A stretch of DNA of 64,000 nt from Notolepis coatsorum. Lineage: Eukaryota > Chordata > Actinopteri > Aulopiformes > Paralepididae. A program made the translations under genes and the position numbers. Below the pieces are notes generated by a model. That model was not told where the DNA came from. It made no database searches and saw only the letters and a program-made list of their open reading frames with translations. The DNA is taken from assembly GCA_963971535.1 (NCBI GenBank), contig OZ020589.1, positions 92,941,182 to 93,005,181 of the forward strand. Reading direction: 5' to 3'. Shown here piece by piece: positions 1 through 11,669 of this stretch (position 1 is its first letter; each line of letters begins with the position of its first letter).

Positions 1-1
1 C

Positions 2-3000
2 GTCTCCTTCACTATCGCAGCAAGCGGGCAGCCAGAGAGGCGGTATAGGATCACTAACGCTTTCACCAGCCAAGACATAGGCCTGTCGCGGTACACCTAC
101 CCCATCCCCAAGCTGATGGAAAAATACGTGCACCTGCGTCAACTACCTATACCGCTCATCGACGGCGCCACCCCGACCCTGCTCATAGGATCCGACCACG
201 CACACCTCATCGTCCCAACGGACCGGGTCCACATCGGGCCCAGAGGCTGTCCAGCAGCAGTCGAGACCCGCCTAGGATGGACACTACAAGGCCCCCTCTC
301 CAGGTCTCCCAACCGACCAGCAGCCACTCGCTGCCTCCACTCCCGAATGACAGAAGAAGACACCACCCTCTTACAGCACGTCGAGAGGCTATGGACACTA
401 GAGACAATGCCCTTTAAGAACGAAAAGAAACACATTCGTTCAAAGGAAGACATTTATGCCATAGCCCTCCTCGAGCAGAGGACAAAGAGAGTCGAGGTTA
501 ATGGAGTGATGAGATACGCAACTCCACTCTTGAGGCGAGAGGGTATGCCCACCTTCCACGCCTCAAAAGAAGCGACGGAGCGATATCTACTGAACACCGA
601 GCGGCGCCTAGCCAGAGACCCCGCTCAAGCCACTGTGTACCGCGCTGAGATTGACAAGCTAATCACAGCGGGACACATAAAGAAAATTGACATTCAAGAG
701 GCCGAGGCCCTCCTACTCAAGCTCCGCGCCTCCCTGATCAAAGGCGGCTTTGATCTCCGGCAGTGGGCCAGCAGCGACCCTCAAGTACTGCGCAGCCTCT
801 CCCCAGAGAACAAGGCAGCAAGCAGCGAGACCTGGATGGCGACCATCCCAGGGGAAGCCCAAGAAATGACATTAGGACTAGTCTGGCGCTTCAAAACAGA
901 CTCGCTCCATTATAGACACACAACCCTGACCAAGGAGCAGGGAAGGTCGATTTCACTACCGACCACCAGACGGAGCGTATACAGAACACTCGCCAGACAA
1001 TATGACCCGTTGGGATGTATTCTACCTTACACCACCAGGGCAAAAATGATTGTGCGAGAGCTGTGGGACAAGGACCAGGGCTGGGACGACCCCATACCCG
1101 ACCACCTTGCTTCCACATGGAGAGAGTGGGAAACAGAACTCAACTCGCTCCCAGGTGTCAACATACGCCGCAGCTACTTCCCACCCACAGTGCGGCTGGA
1201 GACGTGCCAGATGGAACTGCACGTCTTCAGCGACGCCTCCGAAGTAGCCTACGGTTCGGTGGCCTACTTGCGGGCCCGAGAGGAGGGAGGAGAAATACAT
1301 ACCGCCTTCATCCTGGCTCGTTCAAGGATAGCCCCCCGCAAGCAACAATCGATCCCACGTCTAGAGCTCTGTGCAGCCCTAGTAGGAGCGCAACTCGCCA
1401 CGTTAATCCAACATGAACTCACCATCCCGGTGCAAAGAACAATCCTGTGGTCAGACTCCATGACCGTACTCACATGGATCCAGTCCGATTCGTGTAGATA
1501 CAAGGTCTTCGTGGGAGTCAGAATCACAGAGATCCAAGAGTTAACAGAATCAGCATGCTGGAGGTACGTGGACACAAAACAGAACCCAGCAGACGTCATC
1601 ACACGGGGAATGTCCCTGGATGACCTCACACGTCACAATATCTACAGTGACGGTCCCGAGTTCCTCAAGCTCCCGGAAGAAGAGTGGCCTAACCCCACCC
1701 CACGGGAGGCTAGTCAAGAGGAGGCAGAGATGAAGAAATCTATGTTCTGTGGGTTGACGCACACACCAGTCCCCACAGACCCCAACATAGACGACTGCCC
1801 CACCCTTGAGAGTGCGCAGTTAAAGACATTCCTGTGGCACCACCCTGAGGTCCCCTGCACTACTGACATTAATGCAGCTAATTACGAAGAAGCAGAACTC
1901 CTTCTGCTACAGCGAGCCCAAAGAGACTCGTTCCCCGACGAGCTAGACTGTCTGCAGGGATCAAAGCCAGTCCCGTCAGACAGCAGACTGCTCCACTTGG
2001 CCCCTGAGCGCGACGCCCATGATCTCATCAGAGTGGGTGGTCGTCTGAGAAGGGCCCCGGACTTAACGGATGACGTCAAGTTCCCTATAGTTCTCAACAG
2101 CCGACACAAGGTCACAGAGCTCATCATAAAGAAATACGACGAGGACGTGCACCACGCTGGGGCAGAGAGAGTCTTCGCTGAGATCAGACGTCGCTATTGG
2201 ATACTGCAAGGAAGAGAAGCAGTACGACGCTTCCAGCGGACCTGTCTAGACTGTCGCAAGTGGCGAGCACAGCCCAGTATACCCAGGATGGCTGATCTAC
2301 CCCCCTGTCGCCTCCGACTCGGCGACAAGCCCTTTCACTCCACCGGTATGGACTGCTTCGGCCCGCTGTATGTGAAGAAAGGAAGAGGGACGGAGAAGAG
2401 GTGGGGTATTGTATTCAAATGCACGACCACCCGAGCGATACACATAGAACTCCTTCCAACCATGAGTACGGACTCATTCCTTATGGCCTTCCGGAGATTC
2501 ACAGCGCGGAAAGGAAAACCGTCTATATTATTGTCTGATCACGGGACAAACTTCAAAGGCGGAGAAAGAGAGCTGAGAGAGAGCTTCCAAGCTATGGGCC
2601 CAGAACTTAAGACCCACCTCGCTCCCTCTCAGATTGATTTCCAGTTTAACCCCCTGAACGCCCCTCACTTCGGGGGAACCTGGGAACGAGAAGTACTTTC
2701 AATAAAGACAGCCCTGTACGCCGTGCTTGGGGCCCAGACCGTGGCGGAAGAAGTCCTCACGACAGTCCTCACAGAGATCGAGGGAGTATTGAACTCAAAG
2801 CCCCTCGGTTACGTCTCAAGTGATGTAGCAGATGTCGACCCAGTCACCCCCAACACTCTCTTGATGGGGCGGCTGGACCCCGCGCTCCCACAGACAGTGT
2901 ACAGACCTGAGGAAGCGAACGGCCGAAGAATGTGGAGGTACAGTCAAGTATTGGCTGACAAGTTTTGGAACAGTTTCCTCCTCCACTATCTACCGTCTCT

Positions 3001-3259
3001 ACAGACCCGCCAGAAATGGGTAAAAGAAAGAGACAATTTGACGGAGGGCACAGTCGTCATGATCATAGACCAGTCACTACCCCGAGCTATGTGGCCGGCC
3101 GGCCGCGTAAGCAAAGTGATCACTGGTGCCGACGGAAAGGTCAGAGCGGCAGAAGTGCTCGTCCAGGGACGGACATACACCCGACCCGTGGCGAGGCTGA
3201 TAGAGTTGCCAAGGCTACCTGATTCCCTTGATGACGACCATGACCCACTGACTTTGTGA
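2..3259 (+). CDS. BEL/Pao retrotransposon pol, 5' end outside window, reverse-transcriptase core missing
   Basis: The frame is open from base 2, so this is the C-terminal part of a longer polyprotein; the ATG at 116 is internal. Order seen: aspartic-protease-like segment of the BEL type (LIGSDHAHLI, then AVETRLGWTLQGP, first 70 residues after 116), a linker, RNase H (FSDASEVAYGS near residue 370, RLELCAALVGAQL, LWSDSMTVLTW), the integrase zinc-finger region (CLDCRKWR), an integrase core with the D, D, E acidic residues in MDCFGPL, SDHGTNF and GTWERE, and a BEL-type C-terminal domain. Between the N-terminal RT landmark (AGHIKKID) and the post-catalytic motif (KGGFDLRQW) only about a dozen residues remain, so the palm with its YVDD box is gone although the frame stays open. 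The element therefore cannot encode a working RT. An LTR follows directly. Family assignment is firm. Confidence 0.9.
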   Translation, partial: VSFTIAASGQPERRYRITNAFTSQDIGLSRYTYPIPKLMEKYVHLRQLPIPLIDGATPTLLIGSDHAHLIVPTDRVHIGPRGCPAAVETRLGWTLQGPLSRSPNRPAATRCLHSRMTEEDTTLLQHVERLWTLETMPFKNEKKHIRSKEDIYAIALLEQRTKRVEVNGVMRYATPLLRREGMPTFHASKEATERYLLNTERRLARDPAQATVYRAEIDKLITAGHIKKIDIQEAEALLLKLRASLIKGGFDLRQWASSDPQVLRSLSPENKAASSETWMATIPGEAQEMTLGLVWRFKTDSLHYRHTTLTKEQGRSISLPTTRRSVYRTLARQYDPLGCILPYTTRAKMIVRELWDKDQGWDDPIPDHLASTWREWETELNSLPGVNIRRSYFPPTVRLETCQMELHVFSDASEVAYGSVAYLRAREEGGEIHTAFILARSRIAPRKQQSIPRLELCAALVGAQLATLIQHELTIPVQRTILWSDSMTVLTWIQSDSCRYKVFVGVRITEIQELTESACWRYVDTKQNPADVITRGMSLDDLTRHNIYSDGPEFLKLPEEEWPNPTPREASQEEAEMKKSMFCGLTHTPVPTDPNIDDCPTLESAQLKTFLWHHPEVPCTTDINAANYEEAELLLLQRAQRDSFPDELDCLQGSKPVPSDSRLLHLAPERDAHDLIRVGGRLRRAPDLTDDVKFPIVLNSRHKVTELIIKKYDEDVHHAGAERVFAEIRRRYWILQGREAVRRFQRTCLDCRKWRAQPSIPRMADLPPCRLRLGDKPFHSTGMDCFGPLYVKKGRGTEKRWGIVFKCTTTRAIHIELLPTMSTDSFLMAFRRFTARKGKPSILLSDHGTNFKGGERELRESFQAMGPELKTHLAPSQIDFQFNPLNAPHFGGTWEREVLSIKTALYAVLGAQTVAEEVLTTVLTEIEGVLNSKPLGYVSSDVADVDPVTPNTLLMGRLDPALPQTVYRPEEANGRRMWRYSQVLADKFWNSFLLHYLPSLQTRQKWVKERDNLTEGTVVMIIDQSLPRAMWPAGRVSKVITGADGKVRAAEVLVQGRTYTRPVARLIELPRLPDSLDDDHDPLTL

Positions 3260-3354
3260 ATTGCCCTACTCCTCACAACGGACATTGAGTAGTGGACAAG
3301 ACGGTTAATCTGTCTCTGCTTATCTAATTAGGTGCGGACTAATTAGGAGGCGGC

Positions 3355-4684
3355 TGTTACAAAGGGTCAGATTAAACCGAATATATATATTTATTACTTG
3401 AGATATATTGTATAATATTTGTATATATCGTCTGATATCCCTTGTATATTCTTTGTATATATACACGGAATATCCCTTTACCTAGGTACAGGCCAGACCA
3501 TAATATTCGTTCTCCTATTGGACAGCGACCCCTAGGCGCCAACGGCCATACCCCCAATGGCAAGTTCAAAGCTACCGCTAAGACATGTCTCAACATGTCC
3601 AGGTTTGCGCAGTAATACGAGACAGAACTGAGGTTGACACTAGATTATTCACCTTACGTATAAATACGTTGCAGGTGGATACAGAAGCACTTAGACCAAA
3701 ACGTTGAAGCCTTCACCACGATACAACGTGCCGTGAAGTGGGCCCTTTTTGCCCCTAAATAGAGCCTTGAGAACCGCGTGCGAATAGATAGCTAAAGTGT
3801 CAGAGTTTAACGCTGTATCGTCGAGTTCGACTTATTCTATTGTAAAGTAATAGTCTATTATTTATAGTGTATCGTGCGGCTACCGTTCTACAATGACCAG
3901 CATTACCACCGGTTCGTCGTACTCTAGCTAGTGCACTTATCCAGGCTGGGCGGCCTAAACTCGTGCCGCCATCCGAGGAGTCCTAGACGAGAACCGTTGG
4001 ATATGTACACCGGAGAACCTACACCGGCGAATGCAGAGCCTTTTCCGGCTGGATTATATTGCTTTGGTACTGTGGCTGCGGGAGCAGAGAACCGTCTACC
4101 CCACTGCTGTGTGGGATCTACCCTGTGAGGAGCACCATCGAGCCCGCCTCTAGGACCACAGAGGCTGGCTAGCTTTCATCCATGCTGTCTTGCATACTGG
4201 AGTATAGCTGTTGCTTTGTCTACGGACCAAAGGATTATTGCACTGGCTCCTGTATCTGGAGTCTCTTTATTCCTCGTTGATCCAGACCTTTGCTCCCGAA
4301 CATTCCTATCCCCTGCTGGCTTACAACCGGAGGGAACCCCTTAGTATCTCCAGCTGACTACGAGTGTGCCTTATGTAATTCTTATGCTACAGGTGGTCGT
4401 CAGTTATACCCATCTTATTATGCTCATGGACTTACGCTCTTGACCTACTTAAGTGTTCTTCGCCATATAAGCGCAATTCATAATTCTCAATTTGTAACCT
4501 ATTGTTGCTGCTCTAATAATAAATACCTCTAAATAGAACTTTCTTTGTCAAGCCGTGTTCTTGTGTGGGTGTTCACCAGATATACCGTGTACTGTATGGC
4601 CAGTAATTAAAGTACATAACTAAGTAGTGGTTTAATGATACCATACTCTCAATACAGTCAGGGAATTGTACCCCTCAGTTACAC
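3355..4684 (+). repeat. 3' LTR of the BEL/Pao element
   Basis: The LTR starts TGTTACAAAGG after a purine-rich stretch (aggaggcggc) about 95 bp downstream of the pol stop and probably ends CAGTTACA near 4684. Its body is shared, with substantial divergence, with 61860-64000 (same start, same AT-rich first 60 bp, same motifs around 3840-3900, same end block with cagtcagggaattgta). AATAAA signals occur near 4516. The 5' LTR is outside the window, so the TSD cannot be tested and the right edge is accurate to a few bases only. Confidence 0.8.
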
Positions 4685-7049
4685 AAGTCATTGATAAACG
4701 ACGGGCAGATTAGACACATAGCCATAATTTAAGACAGAGATTATGCGTTCACAACGCTATCATTGAAGTGGGTGCCGGCATTCAACCACGTTTTACCATG
4801 TTAACAAGTGGCACTGGAAGTGTTAAATTAGCTTTAAAAAGCAATTCACACTGAACTTTGAAGTGCTATGGGTATATTTTGTGCAAATAATCCTAAAACC
4901 ATTTGTACACTTTATTTTTAAATTGAGAACACAGGTTAGCATAGAATCAGCTAAGCAAGGTACCTGTTTAGTATAGCTACAGTAGTAATACAGCTAGCCT
5001 AGGCTAAAACATACTGCCATCAATAAAAGCACTTGCAGTGTACAAACATTAGTATTTAGTATTAGTATTTTGCAACTTCAAAGAAAGCTTGCTGTATTAC
5101 CTACCTCACACACACAGTAGGATGCAGGGTTATACAGCTCAGACTGCATTAAGCCCTCTGGCATCTGAACATTCAAAAGGGGATGTGTCTAAAACTGAAC
5201 ATTTAAATGGATGGAATATTGTAGTGACAGGGCTGCTCAAAGTTGTATCTAACACTTTTGTGTGACATTATTTAACCGTCTGGGTCAAGTTTAGACCATT
5301 GGAAGGGCACCAATGCACTGTAAACCTGCATGTTCAAAATAATCAATTAGTTTGAGTAGGGTATACTCAATATTCTATGAAAGTTCTACTAACTTGAATG
5401 TCTTGAGTTCGTGTGACGTGTTCTTATGATTTGAGTAAATAAAACTCATAGTTTTTGATTGACTTGGAACTATTCACTTATTAAGTAAGTATAATGTAAA
5501 AGCATAACTTAAGTACTGTGGTAACATTGACTGTATTTCATAATCCATATGTCTATAATTAGAGTAACCAGATGCAATACTAGCGTGACATAAACTGTTT
5601 GAGTTCACATGAAACCCCCGCTGGTGGTGAAAACTGCAATCAGACAGCTATTCTCAACCCCCACTCGTGACTGAGTACTGTATGTTAATATGGTGATAGC
5701 ACCCCACTGGGTGCAGAGGACAGCTGGTCTGAACACAGGGCAGACCAGCTCAGATTTGTTAAGAGCAGAATGTATTTACAGGATGTTAGTCATGGAAACT
5801 GATTCACAAACAAGTTATTCTTTATCACTGTTTAGTATCAAAATGTATACAAAAGAGTAAAAAACTGTGATAATACTGGAAGAGAGAAATTCATAATACA
5901 CTAGAGACTTGGTCAAATGTTTAAGTGGAATACCCTCTGGACTGAGGAGACCCGCAGCCCAAAAGGAGGGGGGCCTCCTGAGGACCCCCGCTGTTGACAT
6001 GCCTCTGTGAAGAAAAGGCTGCAGCAAAGGAGGGGGCCAAAAGCATCCCCCTCTATTTACTGAAGGACAACGGCGAGAAGACACAGGCGGGGGCTGCAGC
6101 AGCCAGCCCCCACACAGGAGATCGATTGGGGACAGCCCCCACAGAAGAACCAATCGGATTGGACCAAAACGTACTACTAGACTGTTATGATTGGTGGGAA
6201 ATTATAGTATTTAAGAGCAAACACAGTGTTAATTCAGGAGCCCAGACAAACACAGGTCTGCGGCTCCCCGCTCCCATCCAGAGAAGGCTGTCTGCTGATT
6301 TTTCATGTGAGTAAGCTGGATGGAGTAGTCACTGTTTGTGATATATAGATTTAGATGCCTATCTTAGAAACCAGGCTTACTCATGTGTAAAGTGCTTACA
6401 GTAGATTCTCTATTTTCATTGATGTTGACATGACTGTGTATGTACATGCGGGTTTGATGTGCAAACCTTATTGATCCTTTGTACAAACATGTTAAATGGA
6501 CTCTGAATAATCCTTGTATGTGAAAAAGCAACTTTCTAATTCACTCTGAGCCCCGAGGCAAATAAATGAGTTTTAACTATAGTTCTTCTTTTGCCTGGCC
6601 TAAACAGTTATTTTCTCTATCAGTAGAGAAAGACCATTTGAATCATTGATGACCTTCTTTCCTCCTTCCAGATAACAACCTCATTGTACTGTAAATAACC
6701 TTAGGTATTGATTAAGAATATACCACAGAAATGGTGCCGTTTTTAAGACCTGTTCTGATTTGTTCACATATGAGCAAGCAGTAAAAAAGAACCGGGGGTC
6801 GGGGATTTACAGTGCAGAGTTGTGGCTGTCTGGGAGGAGGGGACGGAGCCAGCCACCGGTTGGGGCCAGAGCGTGAATGTTGTTTAGCGTACAGGGGGGT
6901 GGGACGGTAAAGCAGGGATGAGTTCTATTACGTATTAAGTTTAGACCGCGGCTCTCAGGACGAGATGTATTGTGTTGGCGAGGACCAGGAGAGTCGGAGA
7001 TCACAATGATCGGCTCTGGCCTCGGCTGTACAGGCTGATTCTGGATGAG
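4685..7049. other. Intergenic DNA without a supported gene
   Basis: AT-rich sequence with only short, shadow-like ORFs. Visible structure: a perfect 10-bp hairpin AGCTGGTCTG/CAGACCAGCT (5722-5731 and 5741-5750, 9-nt loop), a more GC-rich patch at about 5940-6130, and a G-rich patch at about 6785-6910. The last bases, ending GGATGAG, are the target flank of the Gypsy LTR at 7050. A degraded repeat is possible, but nothing here is recognised. Confidence 0.5.
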
Positions 7050-7348
7050 TGTGAGGATTGGCTCGTTCCCCGCCACACGCTCCTTCAAGGTACTGTGTTG
7101 ATTGGTGCATTCCCCGCCACACGCTTCTGGAGCGATTACCAATTCCATCACGCACCTGTCGTAGTTTGTGATTAGCGCTCCAGAGGCTTCATATACTGGG
7201 ACCTTCTTTCAATCGTTGTTGGGTCGTTTTGAATACTACTGCTTCTGCCAGCCTTCCCCCCGTTGTTGTGCCTCATCTACTTTCCCTCCAGGACATCTTT
7301 GGATCGCCGCTGGTGAATATCTTGATCATCCGTTTGGAGCTGCGCCTC
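7050..7348 (+). repeat. Gypsy 5' LTR, first part (interrupted)
   Basis: Begins TGTGAGGATTGG and matches 35786-36084 almost base for base. It stops at CGCCTC (7343-7348), the left TSD of the palindromic element. The LTR resumes after the second CGCCTC at 26157-26162 with GTTGCCCG, as in the uninterrupted 3' LTR (CGCCTTGTTGCCCG at 36079-36092). Confidence 0.9.
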
Positions 7349-7650
7349 AGAGAGAGAGGTGGTATGCACCACCTGTCTCATTATGCAAAACACGCCCATT
7401 TTAGTTTGATTGATTGTAGCCGGAATTTGGAGCGTTCTGATTGGTCGAGAGGTTTAAGGGGGCGGGACTTAGGTGTATGTCATACCTTATAAGGGCATAT
7501 ATCAAAGTTTGATGGATTGTAGCCACGCCCCCTTTTTTAGATGATTTATGACCCCCTAGGGCTTCTCTGATTGGTCTAGGATGTAAGGAGGCAGGACATC
7601 CGGTTTTGAGGGCGGGACATCCGGTTTTCGGAAGGGGAGGAGTTTTCAGA
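7349..7650 (+). promoter_or_regulatory. Left terminal control block of the palindromic element
   Basis: Within 300 bp of the tip there are: the tip repeat AGAGAGAGAGG; a short hairpin GGTGGT-ATGC-ACCACC; inverted CCAAT boxes (ATTGG at 7440 and 7570); a GC box GGGGGCGGGAC (7458-7468); a CArg-type SRF site CCTTATAAGG (7485-7494); and two near-identical 20-bp units with the ETS-like core ACATCCGG, about 22 bp apart (7588-7629). The motifs are seen directly; their role as a viral enhancer or replication origin is inference. The same block lies inverted at 25850-26156. Confidence 0.45.
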
Positions 7651-7884
7651 TTTTTTTCAAAATAAAAGCTTTATTTTTTTCAAAAAAAAAAAGTCCTTCA
7701 AAATAAAAGATTCAATTTTTTTTAGATTCAAAAGTTTTTTTTATTTTCAGATTGTATGTATTCCATGGTTTTCACAATATGTATTTCTGTATTTCCAAAA
7801 GTTTTCAGAATATATCTTCACAATTAAGTTTTACAAGGTTGAATACATTATGTGTATTCCAAAGTCTTAAGAATTTGTGTATTC

Positions 7885-8104
7885 CAAATGCTAAATGTAA
7901 AATATAATGTGTGTTTTCTTCAGAAAGTGCATTTATTTCAAATGTGTGTGTGTTTTCTTAATATCAAATGCTAAATGTAAAATACAATGTGTGTTTTCTT
8001 CAGAAAGTGCATTTATTTCAAATGTGTGTGTGTTTTCTTAATGCCAAAAGCCAAATGTAAAATACAATGTGTGTTTTCTTCAGAAAGTGCATTTATTTCA
8101 AATG
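7885..8104 (+). repeat. 80-bp tandem repeat, about 2.7 copies (left arm)
   Basis: Copies are in phase at 7891, 7971 and 8051 (CTAAATGTAA or CCAAATGTAA), each followed by a conserved GTGTTTTCTTCAGAAAGTGC block. The reading frames across it are open only because of the repeat; I do not call a gene. The mirror copy is at about 25390-25610. Confidence 0.85.
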
Positions 8105-9239
8105 GTGAGTGTATCTTAAGAAAGTGCATTTTCTTCCAAGTGATGTTTTGTATCTTAAGAAATACCCTCTCTCTATCTGTTTGCTGTTGGTGTGTGTCTC
8201 CACTCTGTAGGCTGTGTGTTCTCTCAAATGTCTCTCAGTAGACTGAATATTTCTCCCTCTGTCAAACTGCAGCTTCTCTGAAAATTCTGATAGTGACAAA
8301 CCCCGTAGATGTCATACGAGGCTGGTGAAAGACTAGGACCAATGAGATGACTCAAAACCATCTGCCAAAAGCAGATTTATGACTCTGCGACTTCCCGTTT
8401 CTGTAGAAAAACGGCCCCCAAGGTGTCTGTGTGTGTTTTCTTAATGCCAGATGCCAAATGTCACAATCTTTAGATAAGTGTATTCCAAATTACAAATGTA
8501 ATGTGTCTAATGTGTTTAAGCAAAAGTCTAAATAAATGTAAAATAATTTTTTTGTATTCCAAATTACAAATGTATGTATGTATATTAGTTTCATGGATAA
8601 AGACATAATCTTTATACACTTGTGTTTAAGCAAAAAGAAAATTACAAATGTAATTTGTAAAATTAAAAGTGCACCATTACATTAGCATGCATGGGTCTAG
8701 GGTTTGAATTCTTTGAATTCTAGATTCTTTAAAAAGGTTGCATTACAGTGTTTTATATTATGCACATTAATTATTTTAGAGTTATTATTAAAAGAGTTGG
8801 GCTGAAAATATAAAGTACAGAAAAGATCTATGTGTGTCTGTGAGGTGTGTGTCTCTGATCGGGGGTGTGAACAGGGCTCTCTTAGGTGCTAAAACACAGC
8901 ATGGGAGGCGTGAAGATTAGGGGACAACTCAATACACATTTACAGTCATCATTCAAATGGTTTATATCTTTGTAACATGTACAAGTAATGTACAACATTA
9001 TACTCATAGCATATTTTAGTTCACACATTGTTCACATGTTTTCACACATATTTTAAAAGATTTCCCCATAAACAGGCATATGTCCTAATAAACTAACCTA
9101 CACTTTGATGAATATTGTTACACCGCTGACAGAGATGTATTATAATTATAATTTGGATAAAAACGTCAACTAATTGACTAAATGTAAAAGTAATACCAAC
9201 TAATTGACAGTTTGGGTGGTGATTCTTATTTTCTTATTT
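8105..9239 (+). other. AT-rich arm DNA without a supported gene
   Basis: Non-coding in appearance, with many short direct repeats of the type AAATTACAAATGTA (about 8470-8660). The same sequence recurs inverted in the right arm at about 24260-25390. No gene, RNA or known repeat family recognised. Confidence 0.5.
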
Positions 9240-9665
9240 CGTAAAACTAAAATTAAAAGGCTACAGATCATAGAAAAACGTATGTCTTGTTTACATCAGA
9301 GTCCCCCTTTTTTCAATACATCCAGACATTTAGGACATAGCAGATTTACAAATACAACACTGTTTGTGAAAACAGTCCTGAAAATATATGTCCAAGCTGT
9401 TTTAACTGTTTCAACCATCTTTAATTAAGACTTATTTTGGATATAGATCACTTCAAGGCCTGAATGTCCATACACTGTAGCAATGGTAAGCATGCATTTT
9501 CAGGTCAACTTCCCTTACCAACATGCACATCTAACCCCTCTTTTAATGTCACAGTAACCTGAAATAGCACAGAGTGTGGGGAAAAGGCCTTATTCAAAAT
9601 AAAAAACTTTGAAACTGTACCCATTCTGCAATCTGTTAATAAACTTTTCAATCAATCAATCAATA
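9240..9665. repeat. L2 3'-end fragments within the left arm
   Basis: Two pieces. About 9270-9425 matches, on the minus strand, the 3' UTR motif of the intact L2s in this window (GGGGGACTCTGATGTAAAC). About 9590-9665 is a plus-strand L2 tail (ACCCATTCTGCAATCTGTTA then AATCAATCAATCAATA). Both are present at mirrored positions 23829-24250, so they entered before the palindrome formed or were copied by conversion. Confidence 0.75.
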
Positions 9666-9782
9666 TATGATTAGGTATAAAAGTTAAAGACATGATAGAT
9701 TAGAGTTGGGGTGAAAATATAAAGTGCTGTAAATATCTGTCTTTTTGAGGATCTGGGTGTGAACAGGGGGGGGTGTTAGGTG

Positions 9783-11130
9783 TCAAAACGCTGCAAGGAG
9801 GTGTGAAAGATTAGGGACCAAACAACCTCTGTATATTTGCTTGTAATACTCTGCATTTACTCTAAACAAAACTAATAAAGTCTGTATTACAGCTAACTCT
9901 TTAAGTTTCAATAGTTTGGATTTAATACATAATTCATTGGTATGTTCTCTTGAATCTACATTGTGAACTATTCTTACTGCTCTCTTCTGTAATATAAATA
10001 AGGGCTTTATGTTGCTTTCATACGTGTTACCCCACACTTCCACACAGTAACTCAAATATGGTAGGATGAGTGAACAATATAATATTTGCATAGAATTATA
10101 ATCAAGCACATTCTTTGCCTTGTTCAAAACAAAACACTCTTGGCTACCTTATTTTTTTATGTACATTATATGTGGCTTCCATGTCATTTTCTCATCCAAC
10201 ATAATCCTTGGATTCCTTTGTCAATACATAATGCCACATTGTCCTTCTTTCGATTAGTAAATATCATACATTTCGTTTTTCCAAATTTAGGGATAGCTTA
10301 TTGTTATTAAACCATATCTTAAGTTTACACATTTCATTTGTAATTTGGAATACAGAAATTTGTATCGACAGCAAATAAAACAAATTGCAATATGTTTGAC
10401 ACTTCACATATATCATTAATATATAAAATAAAAAAGTGTGGGCCCCAGGACCGAACCTTGAGGGACAACACATTCAATATAGTTGGCTCCACCTCAAATG
10501 TAATGTTCAGAAAATGTGTATTTTTAGGTCTTTGCTGTTGCTGTCATTTTGACCATCTAGCTAAAAGAGGGGTCAATGATCGCAAATGAATACATGGTAA
10601 AAAGGTCTACCAATTGTCAGGCAAGAATGCACTTCTAATATGTTACACACTAGTAATACAGCCATAATATTTCCAAATAGTATTGTTCTAAACAGTGTAT
10701 TACAAATACAGTGTATTTGTAGCTAATGTAGACAATAGGCAATTATATAATTGTCACCTGAAAACATATTGTTGTCTATTTTCAACATAGCCACTTAACC
10801 AGTTAATCGCCACCCCTCTCACACCGCATGTTTGTAATTTAGAAATTAAAATGTGATGATCAATCGTATCAAATGCTTTTTTTAAGTGTATTTCCTATTC
10901 CTATTGTGTAATTCCTTTCATCTACGGTTGTGGTTATTTCTTCATATATATTCATTAAGGCTAAGGCTGTTGATCGATTTGCCCTGAATCCATACCGACT
11001 CTCACTCAGAATCTAAGAATCTAAGAATCATGAATCAAGAATCTTGGAAAATTGTGAAAGCAAAGACACTGGCCTGTAGTTGGTAAAACTGTGTTTGTCC
11101 CCAGATTTAAATAGAGGAATAATAATTATT
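9783..11130 (-). pseudogene. Degraded LINE reverse transcriptase in the left arm
   Basis: Recognisable on the minus strand in several frames: palm remnants (VPQGSVLGP in broken frame near 10440-10470, a KAFDTIDHHILI-like stretch near 10860, NNNKLSLNLEK near 10290) and a 114-codon C-terminal piece at 9783-10127 (YCSLILPYLSYCVEVWGN, LFILQKRAVRI) typical of Jockey/L2-type LINEs. Stops and frameshifts exclude function. The mirror copy lies at about 22370-23710 (+). Its presence in both arms shows that the element or its progenitor had taken up host LINE DNA. Confidence 0.8.
10520..10740 (+). repeat. Diverged 200-bp direct repeat, copy 1 (left arm)
   Basis: Shares a series of blocks in the same order with 11670-11890: CTAGCTAAAAGAGGGG, ACCAATTGTCA, a TGTTACA block, TTGTTCTAAA.CAGTGTAT and TAGCTAA.TGTA. 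The copies differ at many positions, so this is an old duplication inside the arm. Mirror copies occur near 22740-22960 and 17630-17815. Confidence 0.7.
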
Positions 11131-11669
11131 TGAAAAAATTAATAGAATTATCCCACAGGGATAAGGTTTATCTTATCTAAGTGTGCTACTGTTTAATAGT
11201 GTATAGGGACATAGTGTGTAATAGTGTAATATTGTCATAGGGTAGTCCTAGTATGTAATAGTGTTATATAGTGTAATATTGTGCAAATGTGTAATAATGC
11301 AATAGTGTAATAGTGTGTAATAGTGTAATAGTTTAATACATTATTTTGTTTCCTCAAACAGACATGTTCATGTAACTTGCATCAATCCAGTTTTCAGTCA
11401 CCTTTTCAGTCACCTTTCAGCCAACTGTGTTGAAGATTTGTAGCATGGTCCTAGGATAAACATAAATTATAGACATCTAAAATCATGAAACAGGTCGATT
11501 TTTAGTAGATTTAATCAATAGTCAGAAGGATAATGCTATTTTAGTCAAGGGTTGAGATATATCACCCCCATGACACATCCCTATTTTGTAAGACAAACAG
11601 TTTGATGTTGTAATTTCAGTGATTAGGCTCGCTTGCCTGTATACATTTTTATCAATCTGCTTTTGGTGT

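Noticed and set aside
7885-8104. Regular repeats considered as a CRISPR-like array
   Set aside because: The whole 80-bp unit is repeated without unique spacers, in a eukaryotic mobile element.
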